From Luteolibacter rhizosphaerae (GTDB lineage Bacteria > Verrucomicrobiota > Verrucomicrobiia > Verrucomicrobiales > Akkermansiaceae): 64,000 nucleotides of DNA. Numbering within the stretch: the first letter of the stretch is position 1; every line of letters begins with the position of its first letter. The position numbers were made by a program, and so were the translations under genes. Below the pieces are notes generated by a model. That model saw nothing but the letters and a program-made list of their open reading frames with translations, searched no databases and was not told the origin of the DNA. Below are positions 25,737 through 37,400 of the stretch, in pieces. The stretch is taken from the NCBI RefSeq assembly GCF_025950095.1, contig NZ_JAPDDR010000003.1, positions 248,001 through 312,000 of the forward strand. The letters run 5' to 3'.

Positions 25737-25759
25737 GCTGAGGACGCGCTTCAATCATC

Positions 25760-25792
25760 ACCCGCGGGAGGCAAGCTTCCCGCGGGTTTCTT
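25760..25792 (+). terminator. Terminator of the second WxxGxW gene
   Basis: A 10-bp perfect stem ACCCGCGGGA / TCCCGCGGGT with a loop of 8 bases is followed by a short T-rich tract (TTCTTG). It is a near-copy of the hairpin after the first paralogue, so it was probably duplicated with the gene. Confidence 0.7.
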
Positions 25793-25796
25793 GTGT

Positions 25797-26354
25797 CTAC
25801 CGGCCAAGTACGGGCCAGTAGTAGTTCTCTTTCTTGGAAGCCGCGATGGGAATCATGAAGCCGAAGAAGCCGGCACCGAACTCGGATTCCTCGCCGAGAA
25901 GGCCGCCATCGGCCGAGGGCCGGACGACCACGGAGGCATCTCCTACGAAGACACCGAGATTCCCCACGCCCGTTTCGCCGATATTTGAAGGAACCTTCAC
26001 GGAAAGGCCGCTCTTCTCCACGATGAAGTCGTCCTTCTCCCGCAGAACCTTGGACTGAAGCAGCTTCCCCTTCCCGTCGCGGAGCAGCACGTGAATCGTT
26101 TTACCATCTGCCGCGGGACGGAGCTCGGTCCGCTCGCCACGCTTGTCCGAGATGTGGAGCTGGCCATCGATGAGATCGTAGAGCTTTCGTCCGTAGGTCC
26201 CGCCGCCTTGGCCCTTGTTGGCGTAGACGCCGCCGAGCTGGGAGAGGCTTTTCAGAGCAACCGGCTTCGGCCAATCGGAGCCGGGGCCCTGATGAGAGAC
26301 GCAGCTTGCAAGTGCGAACGTGAGCGCTGTCACCAGGATCCGGGAGGTCTTCAT
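25797..26354 (-). CDS. Lipoprotein of unknown function
   Basis: A 185-residue protein with a lipoprotein signal (ALTFALASC, Cys about residue 18). The mature part is beta-rich and has no domain I recognise. Its ATG overlaps the stop of uvrA in an ATGA arrangement (4 shared bases), so it is probably translated by coupling after UvrA. There is no evident link between a DNA-repair protein and a lipoprotein, and the arrangement may just reflect tight packing. It is convergent with the second WxxGxW gene. Confidence 0.7.
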   Translation of the reverse strand: MKTSRILVTALTFALASCVSHQGPGSDWPKPVALKSLSQLGGVYANKGQGGGTYGRKLYDLIDGQLHISDKRGERTELRPAADGKTIHVLLRDGKGKLLQSKVLREKDDFIVEKSGLSVKVPSNIGETGVGNLGVFVGDASVVVRPSADGGLLGEESEFGAGFFGFMIPIAASKKENYYWPVLGR

Positions 26355-29300
26355 GAGTTGAGCGAGAGCGCCGTCGCGAGGAAGGGAGCCGTGCGGGATT
26401 TCTTGGATTTTGCCACGGTCTCCGGTGGTCCCTGCGCGATGATGGTTCCCCCTTGATCGCCCGCCTCCGGGCCCATGTCGAGAATCCAGTCCGCCTCCGC
26501 CGCGACCGCCATGTGGTGCTCGATGACGATGACCGTGTGGCCTTCGTCGACCAGACGGTGCAGCACGTCGATGAGGCGCTTCACGTCTTCCAAGTGCAGG
26601 CCCACGGTCGGTTCCTCGATGAGGTAGAGATTCGAGCGGTTCAGGGTCTTGAGGTTCTTGGCGGAGACGCGGCCTTTGGTCAGCTCGGTGACCAGCTTGA
26701 TGCGCTGGGCCTCGCCACCGCTGAGAGTGGGCGAGGGCTGGCCGAGTTGGAGATAGCCGAGGCCGGTATCTGCCAAGAGTTTCAGCGGCGCGGCGATGCG
26801 CGGCTGGGACTCGAAGAACTCCGCAGCCTGCTCGATGGTCATGCGCAGCACCTGCCCGATGTTCTTCTCGCGGAAGCGCACTTCGAGCGTGGCGGGATTG
26901 TAGCGCATCTCGGCACAGGCCTCGCAGGGAACCCAGGTGCTCGGCAGGAAGTCCATCTCCAGCTTCACGCGTCCATTGCCCTCGCAGACGGGGCAGCGGC
27001 CGTCGCCGGTATTGAAGGAGAAGCGTGAGGCCTCGTAACCGCGCACCCGCGAATCCGGGAGCTGCGCGAAGAGCTTACGGATGTCATCGAAGACCTTCAC
27101 GTAGGTGGCCGGGCAGGAACGGGAGGTCTTGCCGATCGGCGATTGGTCCACCTCGTAAATCGACTGCAGCTTGTCGAAGCCGCTGGCGGACTTCCATTTG
27201 CGGACGCCGGTCTTCTTGCCCTCGGCCTTCGCATTCTTCGCCCGTGCGGCATCCGCGATGCAGGAGTGCATGAGCGTGGATTTCCCCGAACCGGAGATCC
27301 CGGTTAGAACCGTGAGTCGCCCGAGCGGGATGCCGACATCGATGAACTTCAGGTTGTTCGCGCGGCAGCCTTCCACTTTCAGCAGCGGATGATTCTTCGG
27401 CACCGCACGGCGCTTGCCACGGGTCGGGTGGAGGATCGGATTCGAGAGGGCGCGATAAGTGGGCGAGGCAGAGACATCGAGCATGGTGCTGCCTTCTTCC
27501 TTCGCGGCCTTCTTACCTTTCTTGGGCGCCGCATTGATGCCCGGAACCGTGGGAGGTGGGCCCTGATAAACGATCTGTCCGCCCAAGCGACCGGCACCCG
27601 GCCCGAGGTCGATGAGATGATCCGCCCGCGCGATGGTATCCTCGTCGTGCTCGACGACGATCAGGCTATTGCCGCGGTCGCGCAGTGCGACCAAGGTCTC
27701 TAACAGCGCGGCATTATCGCGGGGGTGAAGGCCGATGGTCGGCTCATCGAGGACGTAAAGCACGCCGCGAAGATTGCTGCCGAGCTGCGCGGCCAAGCGG
27801 ATGCGCTGACTCTCGCCGCCGCTCAAAGTGCGCGCCGAGCGATCGAGCTGGAGATAGCCCAGACCGACTTCCTGCAGGAAGGCGAGGCGCTGGCGGATCT
27901 CCGGCAGGATATCGCGGGCGATCAAACTTTCGCGATCTCCGGCCACCTTGAGCTTCTCGAAGTGCTGCGAGGCGTGCTCGACCGGCAAGCGGGCGAGATC
28001 CGCGAGCGGCGAGCCTTGGAAACGCACCGCGCGGCCCTCCGGATTCAGGCGGGCACCGTGGCAGGCGGGGCATTCCACCAGCTCCTCGTCTTCCATCCGC
28101 TCGATCTTGCGGTCGGCATCCATCTCCGCTTCCAGCACGGACTCATACTTCGAGGTATCGAGATGATGACGATGCTTCGGCACCATGCCATGGCCGCGGC
28201 ACTCCTCGCACCAGCCGTGCGGCGAGTTGAAGGAGAAGAGACGCGGATCGAGCTCCTCAAAGGAGCGATGGCAGCTCGGGCAGCTCGCCTCGCTGGACAG
28301 CAGCATGAACTTCTTGTCCGGCGTGAAGAGCTTCAAGGTGCCCTTCCCGATATCGAGCGCGCGCGGGATCACGGTGCCGAGCGATTCCTCCGCGCCCTTC
28401 TTCGAGCCGACGGAAAGCTCGGCGACAACGACATCGATGTCGTGCTCCTTGAAGCGTTCCAGACGGGTGAAGCCCTCGGCATCCTTAAATTGCTTGTCGA
28501 CCAGCAAGCGCGTGAAGCCCTGCTTGAGCGCCCATTCCGCGACTTCGGTGTGATAGCCCTTCCGTCCGCGGATCACGGGAGCGAGGATCGAAACCGCGCC
28601 CTTTTTGAGCAGGTCGCGCACGCTCTTTTCGATCGCGGCGAGCGACTGCTTCTCCACCGGCACATTGCAGTCCGGGCAATAGCGGGTGCCGAGCTTCGCA
28701 TAGAGCAGGCGGACGAAGTTCCAGACTTCCGTCACGGTGGCGACGGTCGATTTCATCCCGCCCTGCGAGACCCGCTGCTCGATCGCCACGGTCGGCGGCA
28801 GGCCGGCCAAAGAATCGAGTTCGGGCTTTTCCAATTGCTCGGCGAACTGCCGGGCATAGGCGGACATCGAATCGAGGAAGCGCCGCTGGCCTTCCGCGAA
28901 GAGAATATCGAAGGCGAGCGTCGACTTGCCCGAGCCGCTGAGCCCGGAAACGACCACGAACTTGTCGCGCGGGATATCGATCGAGATGTTCTTCAAGTTG
29001 TGCTCACGCGCACCGCGCAGGGAGATCACATTCGCCTGCTTCGCCAGCGGCTGCGGCAGCATCGGCTCTTCCTTAAGACGCGCCGACCCCACGTCGCGGG
29101 GCGCGAGCATCGGCTGGAGATAGCGCGAGGTCTCCGTCTCCATCGCCGCGATCTGCTCCGGGGTCCCCTGCCCCACCAGCTGGCCGCCCTGCGCGCCCGC
29201 CTCCGGGCCGAGATCGAGGATCCAGTCCGCGCACTTGATCACGTCCAGGTTGTGCTCGATTACCAACAAGCTGTGGCCCGCATCTACCAAGCGCTGGAAC

Positions 29301-32020
29301 ACGCCGAGCAGGCGCTCGATATCCGAGAAATGCAGGCCGGTGGTCGGCTCGTCGAGGATCAGCAGCTTGGACAACTTCGAGTCCTGCGACTTCGGCCCGG
29401 CTTCGGCGAGAAGCTGGCAGAGCTTCAGACGCTGCGACTCACCGCCCGACAGGGTGTTAAGCGGCTGGCCCAGCTTGAGGTAGCCTAGGCCCACTTCCGC
29501 CAGCGGCCGGAGCAGCTTGCAGACCTGCTCATGGCGCTTGGCATGCGGGCTGGAGAGGCCCTCGGTCTCGCCGTAGAAAGCGATGGCTTCCTCGATCGAG
29601 AGATCAAGGATGTCCGCGACCGACTTGCCGAGGTAGTGGATATCCAGCGTGGAGGGCTTGTAGCGCCGGCCATTGCAGTCCGGGCAGGTCACGTGCAGGT
29701 CGGAGAGGAACTGCATCTCCACCTTCTCGCTACCGGCCCCGGCGCAACGGTCGCAGCGGCCCTCACCCGAGTTGAAGGAGAAGAAGCCGGTATTCAGGCC
29801 GCCCGCCTTCGCATCTTCCGTTTGCGCGAAGAGCTGGCGGATGGGATCGAAGGCACCCACCAGCACCGCCGGGGTCGAGCGCGGCGTGCGGGCCAGCGGT
29901 GACTGGTCCACCAACAGGACATCGCTCAAGTACTGCGTACCTCGTAGCTCCTTGACCGGTGCCGGATCGAGGTCGGACTCCTCCTTGCGCAGCTTCCGCG
30001 AGATGTTCGCGTAGATCACGTCGTGCGCGAGCGTGGACTTGCCCGAGCCGGACACCCCGGTGAGGCAGGCAAAGAGACCGAGCGGAAGCTCGAGATCGAG
30101 CCTCTTCAGGTTGTGCCGACTGGCACCGCGGATCTCGATCTTCTTCGCACCCGGCTTGCGGCGCTTCGCAGGCAGCGGGATGACGCGCTCGCCCGAGAGC
30201 CAAGGCAGGGTGCCCGTCTTGGCCTTTCCTTTCGCGCCGAAGGCGAGACCGTTCGATACCGGGCCTTGGAAGACAAGGCTGCCGCCGTGCTGCCCTGCCG
30301 CCGGACCGATATCCAGCAACTGGTCCGCGGCGCGCATGACGGCTTCCTCGTGCTCCACGACCACCAGCGTGTTCCCCTTGTCCCGCAGGCCGTGCATCAC
30401 GCCGACGAGCCGGTGAATGTCCCGCGGATGCAGACCGACCGTAGGTTCATCGAGTACGAAGAGCGTGTTCGTCAGCGAGGCACCGAGACAGGTGGTAAGA
30501 TTCACGCGCTCGATCTCGCCGCCGCTGAGCGTGCGCGCCGGGCGGTCGAGGGTCAGGTAGCCGAGGCCGACCTCGTTCAGATAATGAAGGCGCGAGGCGA
30601 TCTCCGTGAGGATCAATTGCAGCGAGGCATCCGGCGCGGAGCCGAGGGTTTCCGGCCCGAGGTTCGAGAACCATTCGCGCAGGTCGGTGATCGGCAGGAG
30701 CCAGAGATCCGGCAAGGCCTTGCCCTCGATCTTGTAGCACAGGGCCTCCGGTTGCAGGCGCTTGCCGCGGCAAGTGCCGCAGGTGGTGTAGGAACGGTAA
30801 CGGCTCAGGAAGATGCGGACATGCATCTTGTAAGCCTTCGTCTCCAGCCAATCGAAGAAGCCCTTCACGCCATACCAGGAACCCGAGCGCCAGATCTCTT
30901 CGAGGTCTTCCGGGCTGCTCGAACTACGATCCCCGTAGTAGACCCACTCGCGCTCGTCCTCCGCCATGTCTTCCCATGGCGTGTTGACGTCGACCCGGCG
31001 CTCCTTGCAGCAGCGCAGCAGGTCGCGCTGGCAATCCTCGCCACGCTCGCCTTGGAAAGGCTTGATCACGCCCTGGCGGATGGTGAGCGAGGGATCCGGC
31101 ACGGCACGGTCCAGATCGAGCCCGATCACCCGGCCGAAGCCGCGGCACTTCGGGCAGGCACCAAGCGGATTGTTGAAGGAGAAGAGTGCGGGCGATGGCG
31201 GGCGGAGCGAGTTCCCCGTGGCCGGGTTCGTCCATGTCGAAGAGAAGGGCCGCGCCTTGAAGTCCGCACCGGAGGCCAAGGACACATGGCCTTTTCCCAA
31301 GGTAAAGGCGTGCTCCAAGGCTTCTAACAGACGCGTGCGGTTCTCCGGCGTGACCGGCAGGCGGTCCTGGATCACGGCGACGCCCTGCGATTTCGAGAGC
31401 TTCACCACCTTGCCCGCCTCATCCGTGCGGTGCACTTCCTTCCCGATCAGCACGCGCAGGTAGCCTTGCTGGTTCAGGAAGGGGAAAAGCTCCTCGCTCT
31501 TCGTCTCCGCCGGAATCGCCACCGGGAAAGTGACGAGAACCTGCTCGCCCGCGAGATGCTCGAAGGCCCATGCCGCCGCGGACTCCGGTGAATCCGGCCG
31601 GATCTCCTCGCCCGTGTCCGGATCATAGCCGCGCGCGGCCCGCGCATAGAGCAGCTTCAAGTAATCATTGATCTCCGTGAGCGTGCCGACCGTGGAGCGC
31701 GTGGTGCGGATGTTGTTCTTTTGCTCGATTGCGATCGCCGGCGGGATGCCATCGATGTGATCCACCACCGGCTTGTCCATGCGGTCGAAGAACTGCCGGA
31801 CATAAGGCGAGAAGGTCTCCACGTAACGCCGCTGCCCCTCCGCATAGAGCGTGTGGAAGGCCAGCGAGGACTTCCCCGAGCCGGAGGGACCGGTCACCAC
31901 GGTGAGCTGCCCGAGCGGGATATCGAGGTCCAGCCCCTTCAAATTATGCTGCCGGGCACCTCGGATGCGGATGGCGGAAACAGCAGGCGCGGACTCGGAC
32001 GGCTTCTTCTTCGCGGGCAC
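26351..32020 (-). CDS. uvrA: Double-length fused excinuclease ABC subunit UvrA
   Basis: An 1889-residue protein, about twice a normal UvrA. Residues 1-985 and 990-1889 are each a UvrA, so there are four ABC ATPase modules. Walker A loops are GPSGSGK (about 44), GVSGSGK (about 654), GLSGSGK (about 1025) and GISGSGK (about 1573). Each module has an LSGGE signature and a Walker B of the form LDEPT, except the fourth, which reads LIEEPT. Zinc-finger CxxC pairs are visible in both halves (for example CDRCAGAG with CPDCNGRR, and CPVCEGNG with CEACAEMR). UvrA finds DNA damage and loads UvrB. Such tandem fusions occur in several bacterial groups besides the normal UvrA and may act in resistance or in a specialised repair role. 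Start codon is GTG at 32020. Confidence 0.92.
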   Translation of the reverse strand: MPAKKKPSESAPAVSAIRIRGARQHNLKGLDLDIPLGQLTVVTGPSGSGKSSLAFHTLYAEGQRRYVETFSPYVRQFFDRMDKPVVDHIDGIPPAIAIEQKNNIRTTRSTVGTLTEINDYLKLLYARAARGYDPDTGEEIRPDSPESAAAWAFEHLAGEQVLVTFPVAIPAETKSEELFPFLNQQGYLRVLIGKEVHRTDEAGKVVKLSKSQGVAVIQDRLPVTPENRTRLLEALEHAFTLGKGHVSLASGADFKARPFSSTWTNPATGNSLRPPSPALFSFNNPLGACPKCRGFGRVIGLDLDRAVPDPSLTIRQGVIKPFQGERGEDCQRDLLRCCKERRVDVNTPWEDMAEDEREWVYYGDRSSSSPEDLEEIWRSGSWYGVKGFFDWLETKAYKMHVRIFLSRYRSYTTCGTCRGKRLQPEALCYKIEGKALPDLWLLPITDLREWFSNLGPETLGSAPDASLQLILTEIASRLHYLNEVGLGYLTLDRPARTLSGGEIERVNLTTCLGASLTNTLFVLDEPTVGLHPRDIHRLVGVMHGLRDKGNTLVVVEHEEAVMRAADQLLDIGPAAGQHGGSLVFQGPVSNGLAFGAKGKAKTGTLPWLSGERVIPLPAKRRKPGAKKIEIRGASRHNLKRLDLELPLGLFACLTGVSGSGKSTLAHDVIYANISRKLRKEESDLDPAPVKELRGTQYLSDVLLVDQSPLARTPRSTPAVLVGAFDPIRQLFAQTEDAKAGGLNTGFFSFNSGEGRCDRCAGAGSEKVEMQFLSDLHVTCPDCNGRRYKPSTLDIHYLGKSVADILDLSIEEAIAFYGETEGLSSPHAKRHEQVCKLLRPLAEVGLGYLKLGQPLNTLSGGESQRLKLCQLLAEAGPKSQDSKLSKLLILDEPTTGLHFSDIERLLGVFQRLVDAGHSLLVIEHNLDVIKCADWILDLGPEAGAQGGQLVGQGTPEQIAAMETETSRYLQPMLAPRDVGSARLKEEPMLPQPLAKQANVISLRGAREHNLKNISIDIPRDKFVVVSGLSGSGKSTLAFDILFAEGQRRFLDSMSAYARQFAEQLEKPELDSLAGLPPTVAIEQRVSQGGMKSTVATVTEVWNFVRLLYAKLGTRYCPDCNVPVEKQSLAAIEKSVRDLLKKGAVSILAPVIRGRKGYHTEVAEWALKQGFTRLLVDKQFKDAEGFTRLERFKEHDIDVVVAELSVGSKKGAEESLGTVIPRALDIGKGTLKLFTPDKKFMLLSSEASCPSCHRSFEELDPRLFSFNSPHGWCEECRGHGMVPKHRHHLDTSKYESVLEAEMDADRKIERMEDEELVECPACHGARLNPEGRAVRFQGSPLADLARLPVEHASQHFEKLKVAGDRESLIARDILPEIRQRLAFLQEVGLGYLQLDRSARTLSGGESQRIRLAAQLGSNLRGVLYVLDEPTIGLHPRDNAALLETLVALRDRGNSLIVVEHDEDTIARADHLIDLGPGAGRLGGQIVYQGPPPTVPGINAAPKKGKKAAKEEGSTMLDVSASPTYRALSNPILHPTRGKRRAVPKNHPLLKVEGCRANNLKFIDVGIPLGRLTVLTGISGSGKSTLMHSCIADAARAKNAKAEGKKTGVRKWKSASGFDKLQSIYEVDQSPIGKTSRSCPATYVKVFDDIRKLFAQLPDSRVRGYEASRFSFNTGDGRCPVCEGNGRVKLEMDFLPSTWVPCEACAEMRYNPATLEVRFREKNIGQVLRMTIEQAAEFFESQPRIAAPLKLLADTGLGYLQLGQPSPTLSGGEAQRIKLVTELTKGRVSAKNLKTLNRSNLYLIEEPTVGLHLEDVKRLIDVLHRLVDEGHTVIVIEHHMAVAAEADWILDMGPEAGDQGGTIIAQGPPETVAKSKKSRTAPFLATALSLNS

Positions 32021-32104
32021 GCGGGGAGACTAGGCGGGAAGCGCGGAATCGCCAGCGGAGTTTTCGGGAAAATGTGGTCAAAAGAACAGTTATCCCGAAG
32101 CCCC

Positions 32105-33982
32105 CTATTTCTGCGCCGCCCAGCGCAGGATCTCGGCTTCCGCGAGCGGCGCTTCTGCCAGCTCTAGGCGATCCTCGGCATCCGCGGCGCGATAGGCTGC
32201 ACCGATATCGAAGCACGCGAATTTGCCCCCCGTATGGTGCAGAAGCAGCGGATTCGGCGCGGCCAGCATCGCGGCTCCCTTGTAGGTGCCGATGCGACGG
32301 AGGCCCGGTGCAAAGGTGCCCGGTCCGAGGAAGTTCTCGTCCAAAGAGAAATCCAAAGCCGAGCAATCCACGGCCAATCCATCTGCAGCCGGCGCCGCCA
32401 GCATGGCCCATAGACTGCCCCTCCCGCTTCCCGAAAGCAGCACGCGATCCACCGCCGGCAGCTCACGCAGCATCTGGCACACGGTGATCAAAGCCCCCAC
32501 CTGCTTCTGCAGCGAGGTCCGGTTGTAAGTGGTGAAGTGGTTCGAGATCTCGTCCGCCACGGCATCTTCCGCAGCCCCTTTGAAGGTCATGACCGTGACA
32601 CCGTCGCGGCGCTCGATCTGCAGCTTGTCCGGATCCACTGCCAAGTCTCCCGTGACCTTGATCAAGACTGTTCCCTCGACCTGCTCCCGCGCCACCCACT
32701 CGGCCGATGGGGGAGACTTCTTCTCACGATCCGCCGGTGTCCAATCGGTCTGCAAGGTGTGACGCCACGCCGGGAAAAGCTCCGTCCTGAAACGCTCGAG
32801 AGCCGCTTGATCCCGCGGCACCAACTGCTTCCAGTGATTGCGCTGGGCCTGCTTCCGCGCCTTGATGAACTCTTCCATGCTCAGCGCATCGTCCGGCAGC
32901 TTGCCCGGGAAGACGCGTAGGACATCATCCGGCTCTTTCTGGTAAGGCGCCTCCTTGAACGAAACTGCCTCCGGATGCTCCAGCAAGTGCCGGCCCAGCC
33001 ACTCGTACATGGCTTCGCGGCTTTGCTGGTTGTAGTTATGCGGGGCCTCGAAGCGCTGGTAGTTCAGCTTCTCCTCCGCGCCGAGAAGCTTGTAGATACC
33101 CGCTACCGCCGGGCCTTCCACCTCCATGGTCGCCTTGGTCCAATCGCCGGTGGCACCGATGATCAACTGCGGCCTGGGTGCTGCTGCCGCTGCGATCTCC
33201 ATGTTCGAGTGATCCACCCGCAGGCCCGGAGCGTTCTCGCAGATGCAGCCGCCCTGCATGCTATGGCTCACCATCACCACGGGCACCTGCGCGGCGAGCC
33301 TGCCATCCACCGCGGCGAGCATGAAAGTCTGCGTGCCGCCCCCGGATTCACCGGTGCAGGCGAGGCGCTTCCGGTCGACATCCGGCAGGCTCTCCAGAAA
33401 GTCCAAGGCGCGGATGCTGTTCCAGAGCTGCAAGCCCATCGAATTGATACCCCAGAGCTGGTCCTCCGCACGCGCCCCGAATTTGCGGTGGCCGCCGTCG
33501 GCTTCGGTTCCATCGGCGAAGCGCGTGTCGTTGTAGCCGACCATGTCGTACGAGAAGGCAATCATGCCCATCCGCGCGAGACCGATGCAGCGCGCCGGGA
33601 TACTTCCGTTCCCTTCATCCGCCAAGCGGCCTTGGTCCCAATGACCATGAGGATTCAGCACCGCGGGAAAGGGTCCTGCGCCCTTGCCCAAAGGCCGGTA
33701 AAGATTTCCCGCCAAGTAAAAGCCGGGATAGGGCTGCAGGTGGACCTTCTCGATCGAGTAGCCATCGCGCTCCACCTTGTCGAAGACCACCGCATTCAAG
33801 GGCCCCTTCTCCGGCAGCGGCCAAAGCCCGCAGCTCACGAGGATCTGCTCCCGGATCTCCTTCACCCGCGCCTGCCATGCCTCGCGTGATTCGACTTCCG
33901 GGAAGTTCCACGGCGAGTTGTGGGTCTTGGGTTCCGCCGACAGGGGCAGCGTCAGAGAAGCGAGCAAAAGAAACACACGCAC
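32105..33982 (-). CDS. Secreted alpha/beta hydrolase, acetylxylan-esterase-like
   Basis: About 625 residues from the GTG at 33982, which gives a clean signal peptide (RVFLLLASLTLPLSA). The frame is open upstream to 34147, but that would overlap the divergent globin gene. The hydrolase core has a nucleophile elbow ACTGESGGGTQTFM, and later IIGATGDWTK on the acid-residue strand and an APHNYNQQSRE segment that could give the His. It resembles the large esterases annotated as acetylxylan esterases in Planctomycetes and Verrucomicrobia, which act on plant or algal polysaccharides. The C-terminal 250 residues form a second region without a recognised motif. Confidence 0.75.
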   Translation of the reverse strand: MRVFLLLASLTLPLSAEPKTHNSPWNFPEVESREAWQARVKEIREQILVSCGLWPLPEKGPLNAVVFDKVERDGYSIEKVHLQPYPGFYLAGNLYRPLGKGAGPFPAVLNPHGHWDQGRLADEGNGSIPARCIGLARMGMIAFSYDMVGYNDTRFADGTEADGGHRKFGARAEDQLWGINSMGLQLWNSIRALDFLESLPDVDRKRLACTGESGGGTQTFMLAAVDGRLAAQVPVVMVSHSMQGGCICENAPGLRVDHSNMEIAAAAAPRPQLIIGATGDWTKATMEVEGPAVAGIYKLLGAEEKLNYQRFEAPHNYNQQSREAMYEWLGRHLLEHPEAVSFKEAPYQKEPDDVLRVFPGKLPDDALSMEEFIKARKQAQRNHWKQLVPRDQAALERFRTELFPAWRHTLQTDWTPADREKKSPPSAEWVAREQVEGTVLIKVTGDLAVDPDKLQIERRDGVTVMTFKGAAEDAVADEISNHFTTYNRTSLQKQVGALITVCQMLRELPAVDRVLLSGSGRGSLWAMLAAPAADGLAVDCSALDFSLDENFLGPGTFAPGLRRIGTYKGAAMLAAPNPLLLHHTGGKFACFDIGAAYRAADAEDRLELAEAPLAEAEILRWAAQK

Positions 33983-34106
33983 CGGACAATAGAAGACAGC
34001 TGCAAGCCGGAAGCCCAGCAATCTCTCCGTCCAAAAGGGCCTTATATCGTTCCCATCCCGCGCTTGCTCCCCACCCGTCCCGATGCCATCAGGGGCCGTG
34101 GACTCC

Positions 34107-34475
34107 ATGGAACAAATCGTCGCCCGCGAGTTGGGCGCGGAGGGCATCGCCCGGATGGTCGCGGGCTTCTACCGCCGCGTGAAGACCGACGATCTGATCG
34201 GCCCGCTTTATCCGGACGACGATTGGGAGGGCGCGGAGCAGCGCCTGCGCGAGTTCCTGCAGTTCCGCTTCCTCGGCGATGAATCCTACATCGCGAACCG
34301 TGGCCACCCGCGCCTGCGGATGCGGCACTTTCCCTTCGTGATCAAGGAAGCCCACCGCAACCGCTGGATCGAACTGATGGAAGCGGCGATGGACGAAACG
34401 AACATCACCGGCGAGGCCCGCGCGGTGATCTCGCCCTTCTTCGCGCAAGTCGCCGAGGCGATGCGAAACCACTGA
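34107..34475 (+). CDS. Truncated haemoglobin, group II (trHbO-like)
   Basis: About 122 residues from ATG 34107 (MEQIVARELG); an in-frame ATG at 34083 adds eight residues. The family signature is RGHPRLRMRHFPFVI, which contains the proximal His ligand of haem, and RNRWIELM gives the conserved Trp of group II. VAGFYRRV at the N-terminus is the usual helix B. These proteins bind oxygen or nitric oxide and are linked to oxygen delivery or nitrosative-stress defence. It sits between the divergent esterase and the convergent kinase cluster, only 6 bases from the end of the first kinase. Confidence 0.9.
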   Translation: MEQIVARELGAEGIARMVAGFYRRVKTDDLIGPLYPDDDWEGAEQRLREFLQFRFLGDESYIANRGHPRLRMRHFPFVIKEAHRNRWIELMEAAMDETNITGEARAVISPFFAQVAEAMRNH

Positions 34476-34481
34476 GCCGGG

Positions 34482-37400
34482 TCACTCCGGCAGCAGGCGC
34501 TTGCCGGAGAGCTTCCCACCCTCGGTGTTCTCGCCCGCGAGCTTGTTGGTGTCCTCACCCATGATCAGCCGGTCAACGGTCGCCCAGTTCACCCACTTGA
34601 TGGCATAGGTGCGCTGGCCGTCCCCGTCCGATTCGAGCTTCCAGGTTCCTTGGTCCCGCAAGGTGGCGGCCGTGCCGTCCGCATTGAAGATGTAAATGGC
34701 CTGGCCGTTGTCGAAGGCCCAAGCGCCGATGAATTTGTCCTCTCCTCCCGCGACGGTGGCCGGGGGAATCTTCAAGCCCCGCACCACTTCGCCCGTGGGG
34801 TTCTTGCCCTCCAAGGTCTGGCCGTCCGGCGCCACGGTCGCTTCGATCGTCCAGTCTTCATCCCACGTGAGATCGAAATGAGAGCCGCTATCGTCGCTCG
34901 ACTTCAGCTTCCAAGTGCCGGGGTTGCCACCGTTGCGGCGGGTTAGAGTGCCATCATCGCGGAAGGTGAAGAGATCCTTGGCCTGCCACACCCACACTCC
35001 CACCAGCACCTTCAGACCACCGCCGCCGGAGGCAAGCGCCGAGGCTTTTTCCCCCTGCACGCCGAGGGTCGCCACCCACTTCTCCAGATCCCCCGCCACG
35101 GTGATGCGGCGTTCCAAGGTCGGCTTCAACTCCGGCGTGGCGGTCTCCGCCGCTGCCTTCACGCGCGTGACATAGGAATCCCGGATCCGCGCGGCCTTCG
35201 CATTGAAAGAGGCATCGATCGCCGCCTGCTTGTCCGCGCAGTAGCTCACCACCTTCCGCATCTGGTCGGACATGCGGAAGCTACCGTCGCCCGGTATTTT
35301 CGCCGGCACCCGGTTGTTCCGCACCGATTGCTTCAGCAAGTTCACGTCACGCTTCCATGCCGAGACCTCGTTCTTGCTCAGGTCGTTCAGCCAGGTATCG
35401 AGATCCCAGTGGAAGGTCTTGGCATTCGCCGCCAGCTCCTTGTCCCGATCCTTGCCCAAGTTCGCCAGGAGATCCTTCGCCTTCGTTTCAAGATCGGCCA
35501 GGTCCGGCGGCAGCTTCATGTCCACGATCACCGGCGCAGCCGAGGGCTTCGCCTTCACCGGCTTGGAGGGCCACTGGATGACGAAGCCGGAACTGCGCGC
35601 GGCGGGGTAGACATTCACCCATCCCGCACCCGGCATGAGCTTCAGCCGGCCGCCCGGCTGGCCGTCCTGGGTGTCGTCCGTCCAACGGGTGTACCCCCAA
35701 TCCTCGCCGCTGGCCCAGGACCAAGCTTCCTCGTCGCGCGTGCCGCCGAGCCAGAAGCCGTCATCGGAATCGCCCGGGAGATGCTCGTTGAGCCAGAGAC
35801 TTGCCTCTTCCGTGGGCAAGGACATCAGCCTCCCGCCGGCGCTCTCCGCCAAGCCGCTGGCCACGGTGTAGCTCCCCGGTACGCTGGCGATGTAGATCCG
35901 CCCGCCCGAGTGCTGCAAGGTGCCGGGAGGATAAACGGGCACTCCTGCGGAGATCGATTCACCGGTGCGCTTCAATACTTCCTCAAGCGCCGCGGGGTTC
36001 GTCCCGTCAGCACGCCACTGGATCGCGAAGGGATAACGGTCCCCGGGCTCGCGGGCCTGCAGGCCGCCCTTGCTATCGAGGATCACGTAGGGACCTTCAC
36101 CTTCCGGCTTGAGCGTCTCCTGCCACGGCGTGCCATCCACCCAGGACCAAAGGTCCTCACCGGAGCTGCCCGCTCCGATCCACAGACCGGCCTCTGCTCC
36201 GCCCTCCGCCGCGGGCATCAGCAGCTGCAGCTTGCCCAGATCTTCCTCCGTCTTCGCGACGAAGAGGTGCGCGCCATGCTCTGCGGCAAAGGTGGATGCC
36301 GCGCCCCAGCTCATCGGTGCCGGCACCACCATGAAGTGGGTGTCCCCAAGAGCGACGCTGCCATAGGGCATCTCGCCCCGCTCACCGGAAACCAGTCTCC
36401 GCTGCAAACGCGAGAGCGCCTTGAGCGGGGATTCCTCCCGCACGATTGGCGCGGGTTTCTTCTTCTCCGGCTTGTCCTCCCGCTTCGCCGGATCGGCGGA
36501 GGTCGAACGCTTCGTATCCCGCTCGGCCGGGATCACGCGATCCTCGCTCGGGGTGAAGGCCTTCTCGACCTCCGACACCGCCCGCTTGATATCGGCATTC
36601 GCCTTCTTGATGGCATTCACCTTCGACCACACCACCGCACCGATGACGATCGCGATCGCCAGCATGACCAAACCCTTGACCGCTCCGGCCGAGGACGAGG
36701 AAGCGCGGGTCGCCGTGCGGCGGGGCGCGGGTGAGGACAGATAATCCGAGGTGGCCGGAACATTCCGCCGTGGCCCCCCCGGAGCCTGCTGCGGCAGAGC
36801 GGCGGGAAGCGGCTGGCCGAGCGGTGAGAAGGGCCGGCGCAGCCACGCCTCCAGATCCGCGGACATCTCCTCCGCCGTCTGGTAGCGCAGGTCCGCCACC
36901 GGGTTCATCGCCTTTTCGCAAATGCGGTCCAGCGTGGTGTCGCAGCCGGCCAGCTTCGAGGGCGGGATGATCCCCTCGTACGGCGGGCAGCGCCCGATCA
37001 GCAGTTCATAGAGCACCACGCCGAGTGCAAAGAGATCCGAGCGGCGGTCCGCTTGCTCCGGGTGGTGCAGCACCTCCGGCGCCACGTAGCCCGGCGTGCC
37101 CATCACCAGGCCCGCACCGTCCGAATCCACCGGCCGTGCCAGCCCGAAGTCGCCGATCTTCGGCACCGCGCGTGGCGTGAGCAGGATGTTGGCTGGCTTG
37201 ATGTCGCGGTGGATCACCCCGTTCTCGTGCGCGTGGGCGAGACCATCACAGATGCCCTTCACGATTCCCACGGCTTGGCCGGGATCCACCTTCAGATTCT
37301 GCGCGGAGTAGAACAGCGATTTGCCGTTCACGTACTCCATGACGATGTACGGCATGCCGTCCACCTCGCCATAGTCGTACACGCCGATGAGGTTCGGGTG

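Noticed and set aside
27725-29488. A 587-codon plus-strand frame inside uvrA
   Set aside because: Antisense shadow of the fused UvrA; Arg/Leu/Glu-rich without motifs.
34083-34147. Overlap of the esterase (start at 34147) with the globin gene
   Set aside because: The esterase signal peptide begins at the GTG at 33982; the longer frame adds residues without signal or homology.
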